Source: Methanobacterium petrolearium (GTDB lineage Archaea; Methanobacteriota; Methanobacteria; Methanobacteriales; Methanobacteriaceae). Taken from it: DNA of 64,000 nt. Below the pieces are notes generated by a model. The model saw only the letters and a list, made by a program, of their open reading frames with translations. It was not told the DNA's origin and did no database searches. The stretch is from NCBI RefSeq assembly GCF_017873625.1, contig NZ_JAGGKL010000005.1, positions 158,369 through 222,368 of the forward strand. The letters run 5' to 3'. Shown in pieces: positions 48,335 to 58,377 of the stretch. Within the stretch, counting starts at the first letter, position 1. Each line of letters begins with the position of its first letter. The position numbers were made by a program, and so were the translations under genes.

Positions 48335-50389
48335 TTGAATTTGCGTAGACGTACTTTGATTACCATTGCGATATCACTGGTATTACTTGTGTTAGCGCTT
48401 TATGTTATATCTCAAAGTCTTTTAATGGGAAGTCTTTCTGAAATACAGGATGAAAGTACTCAAAAAGATCTTGAAAGCATAAATGATCTACTATTCAAAG
48501 ATTTGGATGAGTTAAATACACTTAGTAAACATTGGGCAGCTATGGGTGAATCATCATTGTATGATGAAGAAAGTTATGCCTTAAATCCAGAAACCAAATA
48601 TATCTTTAATAGCACTGGTATTGATTTCGTAATAATCTCATCCTCGTCAGACGGCGTGATATATTATGATGCCTTCAATAGTCAAAATGGGAATCTATCT
48701 GACGATCTAAAAAGTTATTTAGCCAAAAATAACTCGTTTCCATATTCAGATAATCCTGATTCAGACATCAATAACAATAGTTGTAAAGGGATTCTTTTAC
48801 TTTCATCAGGCACATATCTTGTTTCATCAAACCCCATTTCAGGATCACAAGGCAGTTATTTAATTTTAGGACGCTCTTTAGAGTTCCCTGAAGATAGCCA
48901 GTTAACTAAAATTCCAGGGTTATCTTTGGAAATAACTCCATTCATAACTGGTGATGCAGTTCCCACTTTTCATGATGTAAATCGTGGTTTTTCATACAGT
49001 TCTCCTATAATCATAAAAAGAACGGAAAATGATACTATAAATGGATTTTCGTTACTGAGAAACAGCCAAGGGCGTGCTATTTTTCAGGTCAAAATGTCAG
49101 AAAATCTTTATGTTGAAAATAAAGGTCAGGAAACTTTGATCTATTCAATCATCTCCTTTTTAGTTATTGGACTAGTTTTAGGTTTCGTAATACTCATCTA
49201 CCTGGATCGAATTGTTCTATTTAGAGTGAATAAACTCAGTAACCAGGTACAGGAAATAACTAAAACCAATGATCTATCCCAGCGTTTACCAACAAACGGT
49301 ACACATGACGAAATTTCTAAGCTTTCTATTTCCATTAACAGTTTATTAATCTCTTTGCAACGTTCTTGGAACGAAATTCAGCAAAGTAGGATGAAGTACA
49401 GAAATATTTTTTATAACACCGGCACGGCTATGATCATAATTGAAGAGGATGGGACTTTATCATTGATCAATTCAGAATTTGAGAATTTATCTGGCTTTAA
49501 AAAGGCAGAAGTGGAGGATATAAAAAGTTGGGAAGATTTCTTTCCAGAAGATATTGAAAAAATGCGAAAATTCAATAAGATGAGAAAAACAAAACCTGAT
49601 TTAGTTCCACGAAATTACGAAGCTCGTTTTTTAGATAATGAAGGAAAATTCAAAGATGTTCATCTTACAGTAACAACCATTCCAGGCACTAAACAGCTTT
49701 TAGCTTCTTTAATGGATATCACTCTGCTAAAAAAATCTTTGAAAGAAAAAGATGCACTTCTCAGGGAAATTCATCATAGAGTTAAAAATAACATGCAGAT
49801 CATGATAAGTTTGCTGAACATGAAGGCTAGGCATACTAGTAATAATGATTTGAAGGGTGTTTTACTGGAGAGTCAAAACAGAATCAGGTCCATGGCAATG
49901 GTTCATGATGGTCTTTATCATTCACAGGACATGATCCATATCAATATAGGGGAATATATCCAAAGATTGACTGCAGGACTATTTGCATCTCATAATGTGG
50001 ACATCAACTTAATAAGGCTGAAAATAAAGGCAGAACAGGTCATGTTAAATATTGACACCGCAGTACCATTAGGTCTTTTGATAAATGAATTGGTAAGTAA
50101 TTCCATAAAACATGCTTTTAAACCTGGTGAAAAAGGAACAATAAAGGTTGAGCTGTTTTCATCTACATCTGAAGATGAACCTACTTGCCAAGATGAGTTT
50201 ACTTTGATTGTTGAAGATGATGGAATTGGATTACCTGAAGATTTTGATATTCATAATCCAAAAACCATGGGCATGAAGCTTATCGATGCTCTAACAACAC
50301 AGTTAGAAGGAAAAATTAAGGTTAAAATTGTTAATGGGACACGTTTTGAAATTCAATTTAAAGAACTTAATTATATGAAACGGATTTAA
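48335..50389 (+). CDS. CHASE4-PAS sensor histidine kinase (HisKA_2 type)
   Basis: About 684 residues. Membrane helix 1 (LITIAISLVLLVLALYVI), an extracellular CHASE4 sensor (residues about 45-190; SKHWAAMGESSLYDEE, GIDFVIISSSSDGVIYYDA), helix 2 near 270-290 (IISFLVIGLVLGFVILIYL), HAMP, a PAS domain (YRNIFYNTGTAMIIIEEDGTL), then a HisKA_2 phospho-acceptor REIHHRVKNNMQIMISLL (His near 484) and HATPase (NELVSNSIKHAF, VEDDGIGLPEDF). The TTG at 48335 has GGTGA five bases upstream; two GTG codons lie within that box. No response regulator is adjacent. Confidence 0.88.
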   Translation: MNLRRRTLITIAISLVLLVLALYVISQSLLMGSLSEIQDESTQKDLESINDLLFKDLDELNTLSKHWAAMGESSLYDEESYALNPETKYIFNSTGIDFVIISSSSDGVIYYDAFNSQNGNLSDDLKSYLAKNNSFPYSDNPDSDINNNSCKGILLLSSGTYLVSSNPISGSQGSYLILGRSLEFPEDSQLTKIPGLSLEITPFITGDAVPTFHDVNRGFSYSSPIIIKRTENDTINGFSLLRNSQGRAIFQVKMSENLYVENKGQETLIYSIISFLVIGLVLGFVILIYLDRIVLFRVNKLSNQVQEITKTNDLSQRLPTNGTHDEISKLSISINSLLISLQRSWNEIQQSRMKYRNIFYNTGTAMIIIEEDGTLSLINSEFENLSGFKKAEVEDIKSWEDFFPEDIEKMRKFNKMRKTKPDLVPRNYEARFLDNEGKFKDVHLTVTTIPGTKQLLASLMDITLLKKSLKEKDALLREIHHRVKNNMQIMISLLNMKARHTSNNDLKGVLLESQNRIRSMAMVHDGLYHSQDMIHINIGEYIQRLTAGLFASHNVDINLIRLKIKAEQVMLNIDTAVPLGLLINELVSNSIKHAFKPGEKGTIKVELFSSTSEDEPTCQDEFTLIVEDDGIGLPEDFDIHNPKTMGMKLIDALTTQLEGKIKVKIVNGTRFEIQFKELNYMKRI

Positions 50390-50521
50390 TTATTAAAAGA
50401 ATTAACACAATCAATATTCTATTTGGGATATTCAAAATTTAATAAGGGAAGATACTAGGAACAAATGGAATTAGGCTATAAACTCAAATAAATATCGGAA
50501 TAAAAAATAAGTGATGATCAA

Positions 50522-50953
50522 TCAGTATTTCATGATCATCTTGACTTTTTCCAGTTCTTTGGCTATACGGTCCCGTTTATCAGTTAATATATCCTCTGAA
50601 CTCATTTTAAGAGCTTCTTTAGGACACACAGAAACACAGAGTGGTTCGTCACGGTCAATGCAGAGATCGCATTTACGGGCTATCCCACACTCATCTAGTT
50701 GAATGGCTCCAATAGGACAGGCATCTCTGCAGAGTCCACAGCCAATACAATCTTCTTCATGAATGATTACTGCGCCTTCGACTTTCTCAATGGCTCCTTC
50801 AGGACAGACAGTCATACATGGGGCACGGTCTTCGGCACAGTGCAGACAAAACACTGGAACTCCGTTGATGACTCTGATAGCGTTTTTGGGACATATACGT
50901 TCACATTTACCGCACTCATCACAGAGTTCCGGTCGCGAAACCAGTTCCTTCAT
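50522..50953 (-). CDS. porF: Pyruvate:ferredoxin oxidoreductase-associated ferredoxin PorF
   Basis: 143 residues with four 4Fe-4S motifs: CDECGKCERICPKNAI, CLHCAEDRAPCMTVCPEGAI, CIGCGLCRDACPIGAI and CDLCIDRDEPLCVSVCPKEAL. Last gene of the por operon, two bases after porE. In Methanobacteriales porE and porF encode polyferredoxin-like partners needed to pass electrons to or from POR. Confidence 0.9.
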   Translation of the reverse strand: MKELVSRPELCDECGKCERICPKNAIRVINGVPVFCLHCAEDRAPCMTVCPEGAIEKVEGAVIIHEEDCIGCGLCRDACPIGAIQLDECGIARKCDLCIDRDEPLCVSVCPKEALKMSSEDILTDKRDRIAKELEKVKMIMKY

Positions 50954-50955
50954 AA

Positions 50956-51459
50956 TTATGCCTCCTTATCCAGGGCTTTTTTGGCCCTAGTGTTGGCGGT
51001 CATCACGTTGATAAGTTCTGAACTTTTTCGTTTCTTTTTGCCGATGCCAGTGATTTTTTCAATATGTTTGCGTTGTTTTTCTGCTTGCAATTTATCAGTG
51101 TCCACTTTGGTTATAGCTCGTTTGGAACAGGCTTTTATACAGGCAGGTGTACCAAGATCTGGGCATTGATTACATTTTTGAGCTTTTCGCTCGTGAATCA
51201 CCACTGCACCAAAGGGACAGACCATCATGCATAATCCACAGCCAATACACTTATCTTTATCAATACCTTCCTTGCTGATTGCATCAGTAGGGCAGATCAG
51301 CTCACAGGGTGCGTCTTCACACTGTTGGCAGATGATGGGATAAAATGATCCTTCCACTTCCCTTACCAAAATCCCTGAAGCTCCATGGAGCTTGGCGCAT
51401 GCTTCCTGGCAGTCCAGGCACCCATCACAGAGATCTGGCTGGATTATTATCTTCTCCAA
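50956..51459 (-). CDS. porE: Pyruvate:ferredoxin oxidoreductase-associated ferredoxin PorE
   Basis: 167 residues. Cluster motifs are CDGCLDCQEACAKLHG, CQQCEDAPCELICPTDAI, CIGCGLCMMVCPFGAV and CNQCPDLGTPACIKACSKRAI, then a basic tail (RKHIEKITGIGKKKRKSSEL). Encoded 11 bases after porB, just before porF. Confidence 0.9.
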   Translation of the reverse strand: MEKIIIQPDLCDGCLDCQEACAKLHGASGILVREVEGSFYPIICQQCEDAPCELICPTDAISKEGIDKDKCIGCGLCMMVCPFGAVVIHERKAQKCNQCPDLGTPACIKACSKRAITKVDTDKLQAEKQRKHIEKITGIGKKKRKSSELINVMTANTRAKKALDKEA

Positions 51460-51470
51460 GGCTAAGCCTC

Positions 51471-52334
51471 CTATATTTTAAGTTCGGTGCAGAGTGCATC
51501 CACATTTTTCTGGATACGGTCTCGTTCCTCCTCAGTGAGGTGTTTGAAACGTTTTTGGGTCATTAAATATTCATCCACTGCTTTGCGCTGCAGGGGACGG
51601 TAAGTAACACGGAAGTCTCCATCTTCGATCTCATAAAGTATCCATGAACCAGTTTCAACAGCCAGACGTCCCATTTCAATGGTTTTTGATGGGTCGTAAC
51701 CCCAACCAGTGGTACATGGCTGGTGAAGGTGAATATAGGCGGGTCCATCAGTTGCCCTGGCTTTTTGAACTTTTTTCATGAAGTCTTCAGGGTAAGATAT
51801 ACTGGCAGTTGCCACATAGGGCACTCCGTGGGCAGCCATGATCATGGGGATATTCTTTTTTGGTTTGTCCTCTCCGAAACTCTCTTTACCTGCAGGGCTG
51901 GTGGTAGTTGAGGCACCGTAAGGTGTGGCTCCACTTCTCTGCACACCAGTGTTCATGTAAGCCTCGTTATCGTAACAGATGTAAATAATGTTATGTCCTC
52001 TTTCCATGGCTCCAGATAGGGCTTGCAGTCCAATATCAGCAGTTCCACCATCTCCACCGAATGCAACTACTTGTGCGTCTTTTCCCTGACTTTTGAGAGC
52101 TCTTTCAACTCCAGATGCTACTGCTGCAGCGTTTTCAAAGGCTACATGTATCCAGGGGATGTCCCAGGCAGTTTCTGGGTAGGGGGTGGTTATAACCTCC
52201 AAACACCCGGTGGCAGAAACAGCCACAGTGTTTTTTCCCAGTGCCTTCAGAGCTAACCTAACTCCCACGGTGGCTCCGCAACCTGCACATCCTCGATGTC
52301 CAGGGGCCAGGAATTCTTGTTCACTGATTTCCAT
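51471..52334 (-). CDS. porB: Pyruvate:ferredoxin oxidoreductase beta subunit
   Basis: 287 residues, the thiamine pyrophosphate subunit. The TPP site is VAFGGDGGTADIGLQALSGAMERGHNIIYICYDNEAYMN. Cluster Cys lie in HRGCAGCGATVG near residue 15 and at VSATGCLE; a further one is in QPCTTGWG. With PorA it reversibly converts acetyl-CoA, CO2 and reduced ferredoxin to pyruvate, the main carbon entry after ACDS. It starts on the base after porA. Confidence 0.95.
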   Translation of the reverse strand: MEISEQEFLAPGHRGCAGCGATVGVRLALKALGKNTVAVSATGCLEVITTPYPETAWDIPWIHVAFENAAAVASGVERALKSQGKDAQVVAFGGDGGTADIGLQALSGAMERGHNIIYICYDNEAYMNTGVQRSGATPYGASTTTSPAGKESFGEDKPKKNIPMIMAAHGVPYVATASISYPEDFMKKVQKARATDGPAYIHLHQPCTTGWGYDPSKTIEMGRLAVETGSWILYEIEDGDFRVTYRPLQRKAVDEYLMTQKRFKHLTEEERDRIQKNVDALCTELKI

Positions 52335-53483
52335 TTAGACTTCCTCCTTTTTGAGTCCTATCCATTCAACATCATGGGTGGGATTTTTAGTTTTTGCAAC
52401 CATTTCTCTGATGTATTCTGGTGTTATGTCTCTTCCACCTAATCCTGCTATGAATCCATAGGCGTTGGCATTGGTTTTTGCTTTAATGTTATTGTAAAGC
52501 ACTCCTCCCATCCCAAATGAGATATTTTTATCTAGGACCGCCACTTTGGATGCTTTTTCCAGGATTTCTTTCAACTCTTCAGTAGGGAATGGGCGAAACA
52601 CCCTGATTTTTAATAGGCCCACTTTCTCTCCTTCATCTCTAAGATTATCTATAACATCCTTTATAGTGCCACAAACAGATCCCATGGCTACTATGATTGT
52701 TTCTGCATCATCGCACTGGTATGGTTCAACAAAATCATATTTTCTACCGAATACTTCTGCAAACTCTTTATTTGCCTTGGTTATGACTTTTTTTGACCGT
52801 TCCATGGCCTCTTCTATTGCATAACGTGCTTCCATGTAATATTCAGGGTCAGTGAAAGTACCTATGGACATGGGGGTTTCAGGGTCAAGGAAGGCATATG
52901 GTTTGTAAGGAGGTAAGAACCTATCTACCTCTTCTTGACTTGGTACATCCAGAGGTTCCACAGTGTGGGTTAGGAAGTATCCATCAATACAGACCATGCA
53001 TGGTAAGAGCACTTCACGGTCTTCTGCTACCCGGTAAGCTATTAACACCGCGTCCAATGCCTCCTGGGCATTTTCTGCGTAAATTTGTAGCCATCCTGAG
53101 TCACGTTCAGATATGGTGTCCTGTTGGTCGTTCCATATACTTAGTGGTGCAGATAATGCTCGGTTAGCATCCACCAGAACAATGGGACTCCTCATACCTG
53201 CTGCTGCAAAGAGGATTTCGTGCATCAGGGCCAAACCCTGAGAAGAAGTCGCACTGAAAACTCGCACTCCTGCTCCAGAAGCACCTAAAGCAGCACTGAT
53301 AGCACTATGTTCTGATTCTACTCGAATATACTCGGCTTTCAGGTCACCATCTGCCACGAACTGGGCTAAATATTCAGATATTGTGGTTTGAGGGGTTATG
53401 GGATAAACAGGAACTACTTCTGGTTTAGCTAGTTTAACAGCTTCTGCAACGGATCGGTTTGCAGTGAAAACTTTTTTAACCAT
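52335..53483 (-). CDS. porA: Pyruvate:ferredoxin oxidoreductase alpha subunit
   Basis: 382 residues. The pyrimidine domain begins ANRSVAEAVKLAKPEVVPVYPITPQTTISEYLAQFV (Thr of the substrate site), with ESEHSAISAALGASGAGVRVFSATSSQGL and a C-terminal transketolase-like domain (ETIIVAMGSVCGTIKDVI…LLKIRVFRPFP). One base follows the porD stop. Confidence 0.95.
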   Translation of the reverse strand: MVKKVFTANRSVAEAVKLAKPEVVPVYPITPQTTISEYLAQFVADGDLKAEYIRVESEHSAISAALGASGAGVRVFSATSSQGLALMHEILFAAAGMRSPIVLVDANRALSAPLSIWNDQQDTISERDSGWLQIYAENAQEALDAVLIAYRVAEDREVLLPCMVCIDGYFLTHTVEPLDVPSQEEVDRFLPPYKPYAFLDPETPMSIGTFTDPEYYMEARYAIEEAMERSKKVITKANKEFAEVFGRKYDFVEPYQCDDAETIIVAMGSVCGTIKDVIDNLRDEGEKVGLLKIRVFRPFPTEELKEILEKASKVAVLDKNISFGMGGVLYNNIKAKTNANAYGFIAGLGGRDITPEYIREMVAKTKNPTHDVEWIGLKKEEV

Positions 53484-53484
53484 T

Positions 53485-53727
<243 letters not shown>

Positions 53728-53745
53728 TAGATCACCTTTTGATTG

Positions 53746-54664
<919 letters not shown>

Positions 54665-56248
54665 ATGAAAATACTGATAATAACCGGTGAACTTGCAAGC
54701 GGTCTTGTTAAGGATGCATCATTAAAATCCGCCCATGATGTCCAGGTTCATATGGTTAAAACACCCATAGCTGCCTTTTTAACTCCTAACAAAATGATTA
54801 GAGAGTTGCGAACTTTACCAGAGAATGAATTAATATCACTGGACATGATCCTAACTCCGGGGCTTATTCGAAAGGATGTAAGTCCTATTCAAGAAGAAAT
54901 AGGAATACCAGCATATAAAGGATCCACAGATGCTGCTGACCTGGACATTGTTCTGGAAATGGTGGATAAACTGGATTTATCCACAAAAAAATCTGCAGAT
55001 AAACTCATTGAAGAAGAGCAGAGAAGAAGAGCCCTAAAATATATCTCTGATTTTGAAAAGGACAAAAAAAATACCAAAAAACTCCTTAAAAAAGATGGAA
55101 ACATTTTAGTAGGTGATCTACCGGTTGGTGAAGATTTTCCCATGCGAGTATTGGCTGAAATAGCTAATGCACCCCTCCTGAGTCATGAAGAACTTCTAAA
55201 ACGTGCCAAATATTTTGTTAAATCCGGCGCCAATATGGTGGATATTGGAATGATAGCTGGAGAAAACATGGCTTCCAAGATACCACCAATGGTTAAACTT
55301 CTAAAAGAAAACTTGGATGTACCGGTGAGCATAGATACTCTACAAACAGAAGAAATCAGGGTTGCTGCTGATTCCGGGGTTGACATGGTTTTAAGTCTTG
55401 ATCACGGGAATTATCAGGAGGTTCTACCATATCTTCACGAGGAAAACATACCTGCAGTCATCCTACCAACAGATTATCAGAAAGGATGGGTACCGGAAAC
55501 TATTGAGGAACGAGTTAAATCCCTAATAGATTTGAAAAAGAAATGTAACCGAATAAAAGTCATAGCAGACCCTATACTTGACCCCCTTAACAGTAAAAGT
55601 ATGGTAGATTCCATTATAGCTTGCCGAAAATTCAAAGAAGCAACTAGACTAGATCCATGTCCCATTTTTTTTGGTATTGGAAATGTCACCGAACTTTTAG
55701 ATGTTGATTCAGTGGGGGTCAATGCTCTTCTGGCAGGGATATCCATGGAACTCGGGGCTAGCGTCCTATTCACTCCGGAAGAAAGTGGTAAAACATTAGG
55801 AAGTGTGAAAGAACTGGCAGTTTCGTCAAAAATGATGTTCCTGGCTAAAATGAGAGGTTCCATACCCAAGGATCTGGGAATCAATCTTCTGGTCTTTAAA
55901 GATAAACGCAGAGGAGAAACAATTCTTGAGGAAATTGACGCTCCCACAATAGAAGGAGTGGCAAACTATAAATTCGTACGGGATCCGGCGGGTAGTTTTA
56001 AAATTAACCTCGTGGACGGGAGGATCATGACAGTTCACTACCATAAAATGCAGCCCACCCTGGTGATTTATGGACAGACTGCTAAGGAAATATATGATGA
56101 AATCATAAAAAGAGAACTGGTTTCAAGGATTGAACATGCTGCTTATCTGGGTCAGGAGCTTCAAAAAGCAGAAGATGCTCTTAAACTTGGTAAAAATTAT
56201 GTTCAGGATTTCCCAATTTTCCATAAATTCATGGAGTATCAGATCTAG
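54665..56248 (+). CDS. Dihydropteroate synthase-related protein
   Basis: About 527 residues. An N-terminal domain (about 150 residues, MKILIITGELASGLVKDAS) is fused to a TIM barrel related to dihydropteroate synthase (FVKSGANMVDIGMIAGENM, VPVSIDTLQTEEIRVAADSGVDMVLSLDHGN, IADPILDPLN, FGIGNVTELLDVDSVGVNALL) and a C-terminal tail of about 120 residues. This long form is typical of methanogens. It is presumed to act in tetrahydromethanopterin synthesis, though which step is not settled. The ATG at 54665 fits the family start; one at 54647 would add six residues. Confidence 0.85.
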   Translation: MKILIITGELASGLVKDASLKSAHDVQVHMVKTPIAAFLTPNKMIRELRTLPENELISLDMILTPGLIRKDVSPIQEEIGIPAYKGSTDAADLDIVLEMVDKLDLSTKKSADKLIEEEQRRRALKYISDFEKDKKNTKKLLKKDGNILVGDLPVGEDFPMRVLAEIANAPLLSHEELLKRAKYFVKSGANMVDIGMIAGENMASKIPPMVKLLKENLDVPVSIDTLQTEEIRVAADSGVDMVLSLDHGNYQEVLPYLHEENIPAVILPTDYQKGWVPETIEERVKSLIDLKKKCNRIKVIADPILDPLNSKSMVDSIIACRKFKEATRLDPCPIFFGIGNVTELLDVDSVGVNALLAGISMELGASVLFTPEESGKTLGSVKELAVSSKMMFLAKMRGSIPKDLGINLLVFKDKRRGETILEEIDAPTIEGVANYKFVRDPAGSFKINLVDGRIMTVHYHKMQPTLVIYGQTAKEIYDEIIKRELVSRIEHAAYLGQELQKAEDALKLGKNYVQDFPIFHKFMEYQI

Positions 56249-56366
56249 GATCTAGAGTAAAAATCTTATTAAATTCAGTTTAAATTATCTTCCAGTTTCA
56301 TACTCATTATATTAACAGAATGATCTAGCAAATTAGAAGTATACAAAATAGAAGGAGTATATGTGA

Positions 56367-57290
56367 ATGGATATTTGCCATAAATGTGGTAACCCTCAGA
56401 TCATCATTAAGAGGAAGCAGTCGGGGCAGATGCTTTGTCAGGAATGTTTCATAAAATCCATTCAGGAAAAAGTCCTGAAAGATATTCGCAAACAGAAACT
56501 TATCAAAAAAGGAGACAAAGTTCTAGTTGCCCTATCCGGTGGTAAGGATAGTGTAATGGTTTTAGACATATTAAACAGTCTTCGGAAAAGAAGGATCATT
56601 GATCTAGTGGCAGTAACCATTAATGAAGGAATCAGTGGCTACCGAGATGAAGGAGTTAGAATAGCAGCTCAAAATGCGGAAAAAACAGGTGTTGAGCACA
56701 GGATAGTTTCTTTTCAGGACTATGTTGGTCATACTCTTGATGAGATAATGGCAACTTCAGGGGATAGAAATGCCTGCACTTACTGTGGTGTGTTTAGACG
56801 ATGGATCTTAAATCAAATTGCCCGAGAAGAGAATGCCACCAAGATCGCCACCGGACACAACCTGGATGATGAAACTCAGTCCATACTGATGAACTACCTG
56901 GAAGGAAACATCCACAACTTAACTCGAATTGGTGCCTGTTCAGATTCAGGTTATGAAGGTTTCACCCCTAAAATTAAACCTCTCAGAGAGATCCCTGAGA
57001 AAGAAACTGCACTTTATACCTTAGCCCGTGATCTACCCGTTCATCTGGCAGGATGTCCATATGCTGGAGATTCTTTCCGGGCGAAAATAGGAACTTTCAT
57101 TAAACAGATCAGCCAGGACCATCCCACCATAATGTACTCTACCCTGCGGGGTTTTGATAAGATCAAACCCGTACTTAAAAAAGAATTTTCTCAAAAAGGT
57201 TCTATGGGAGTTTGCAGGATATGTGGCGAGCCTTCCACGGGTGAAATCTGCAAGGCCTGCAGTTTTCGCAGGTTGTGGGATGATGAGTAA
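56367..57290 (+). CDS. ttuA: tRNA 2-thiolation enzyme, TtuA/Ncs6 family
   Basis: 307-residue ATP-pyrophosphatase. N-terminal zinc finger CHKCGNP…CQEC, PP-loop VLVALSGGKDSVMVLD (near residue 52), the catalytic/Fe-S Cys pair in ACTYCGVFRRW with HLAGCPYAGDSFR, and a C-terminal zinc finger CRICGEPSTGEICKAC. It adenylates and thiolates U34 or U54 in tRNA, taking sulfur from a ubiquitin-like carrier. A GG-ending beta-grasp protein is encoded 0.9 kb downstream on the same strand, a fitting partner. Confidence 0.92.
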   Translation: MDICHKCGNPQIIIKRKQSGQMLCQECFIKSIQEKVLKDIRKQKLIKKGDKVLVALSGGKDSVMVLDILNSLRKRRIIDLVAVTINEGISGYRDEGVRIAAQNAEKTGVEHRIVSFQDYVGHTLDEIMATSGDRNACTYCGVFRRWILNQIAREENATKIATGHNLDDETQSILMNYLEGNIHNLTRIGACSDSGYEGFTPKIKPLREIPEKETALYTLARDLPVHLAGCPYAGDSFRAKIGTFIKQISQDHPTIMYSTLRGFDKIKPVLKKEFSQKGSMGVCRICGEPSTGEICKACSFRRLWDDE

Positions 57291-57538
57291 CAAATTAATG
57301 ATGAGGAGTTAGTTTAAATAGTACTTCAATAGAGTTATAAATTCAAATAGTCACATTTTTTAAATTATTATTGGCTTAAAAAAATTGAATCAACATATAA
57401 TCATAATAATTCATTTATAGAAAAAAAATTGATGACTTGCAGAATAGGGAAGTCAGAGTCATATGTAGGAATTAAGATGAAGCTTAATTATACTACAGAA
57501 CTTATAAGAGGGAATATGGGAACAGGGAAGGATTAGTC

Positions 57539-58012
57539 ATGCCACAACTTGTTAAAGGGGGAAAATTTGTTTTCGGATGGTCTAAAATTGGAAAAGAAGG
57601 CTGTGTACAAATACCGGATGATGTAATTAGGGAATATGGTTTACATGGAGAAGATAAATTAATTTTATTATCGGGAAGTAAAACTTCCGGTGGATTTGCT
57701 GTATCTAGACAAAAATTAATAGAACAATCCATTATGAAAGGTTTACTATTGGATCACCCTGAATTCAAGAATTATTCATTACCGGAAGGAAGACCTGTTA
57801 AATGGAAAGGCAGACACTATTGTTGGGTTAATATAAATAAACACGGAATTCTTAAATTACCGTTAGAAACATTAAATTGCTTTAATATCAAAGAAGGTGA
57901 TAAATTACTTTCTATTAGGGGAAGTAACAAAGCTTGTGTTTTCGTGGTTAAAGGCCCCATTGTAGAAACTGCAATAAATTACAAAGGAGTAATTAAAGAA
58001 TATCAATGTTAA
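57539..58012 (+). CDS. Twin AbrB-fold (SpoVT-like) protein
   Basis: 157 residues with two similar halves: FGWSKIGKEGCVQIPDDVIREYGLHGEDKLILLSG and YCWVNINKHGILKLPLETLNCFNIKEGDKLLSIRG. Each has the swapped-hairpin AbrB pattern (x-G-x-IxLPxxxxxxxxxxxGDxLxxxxG). A tandem pair can form one DNA-binding unit within a chain. It may be a local regulator of the flanking genes or a general regulator common in methanogens; there is no direct evidence. The ATG follows GGGAAGG. Confidence 0.75.
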   Translation: MPQLVKGGKFVFGWSKIGKEGCVQIPDDVIREYGLHGEDKLILLSGSKTSGGFAVSRQKLIEQSIMKGLLLDHPEFKNYSLPEGRPVKWKGRHYCWVNINKHGILKLPLETLNCFNIKEGDKLLSIRGSNKACVFVVKGPIVETAINYKGVIKEYQC

Positions 58013-58176
58013 CCACATAATCCACATAACAACATTCAATAAACAACATTCTATAAAATAATGGTAAAAAATGTGGTTTGAATATTTTTCGAATAATAAA
58101 TCAAAATTTATAAAAAAAATCAAGAATGACCAAGTGATTAATGACTTGAGATTAAATGCTTGAGGATTTGAACATC

Positions 58177-58377
58177 ATGGAAATAAAAGTTATCATCGGG
58201 GAAGATGAAAAAAAACTGGATGTTGAGGAAGGAAAAACAATTAAAAATTTACTTCAGATGATGGAAATACCTGTAGAAACAGTTGTGGTAAAGAAAAATC
58301 AGTCCATCATCATGGAAGAAGAGATCATCGAAGATGGCGACATTATTGAAGTAATAAAAGTAATTTATGGCGGATAA
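58177..58377 (+). CDS. Ubiquitin-like sulfur-carrier protein (MoaD/ThiS/SAMP type)
   Basis: 66 residues with a beta-grasp pattern (MEIKVIIGEDEKKLDVEEGKTIKNLLQMM, then VKKNQSIIMEEEIIEDGDIIEVIKVIYGG). The C-terminal Gly-Gly is the adenylation and thiocarboxylate site. GAGG precedes the ATG at 58177. It may feed sulfur to the TtuA homologue upstream, or be a protein modifier removed by the JAMM protein at 2160. The last 11 bases overlap the start of the M50 protease gene. Confidence 0.85.
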   Translation: MEIKVIIGEDEKKLDVEEGKTIKNLLQMMEIPVETVVVKKNQSIIMEEEIIEDGDIIEVIKVIYGG

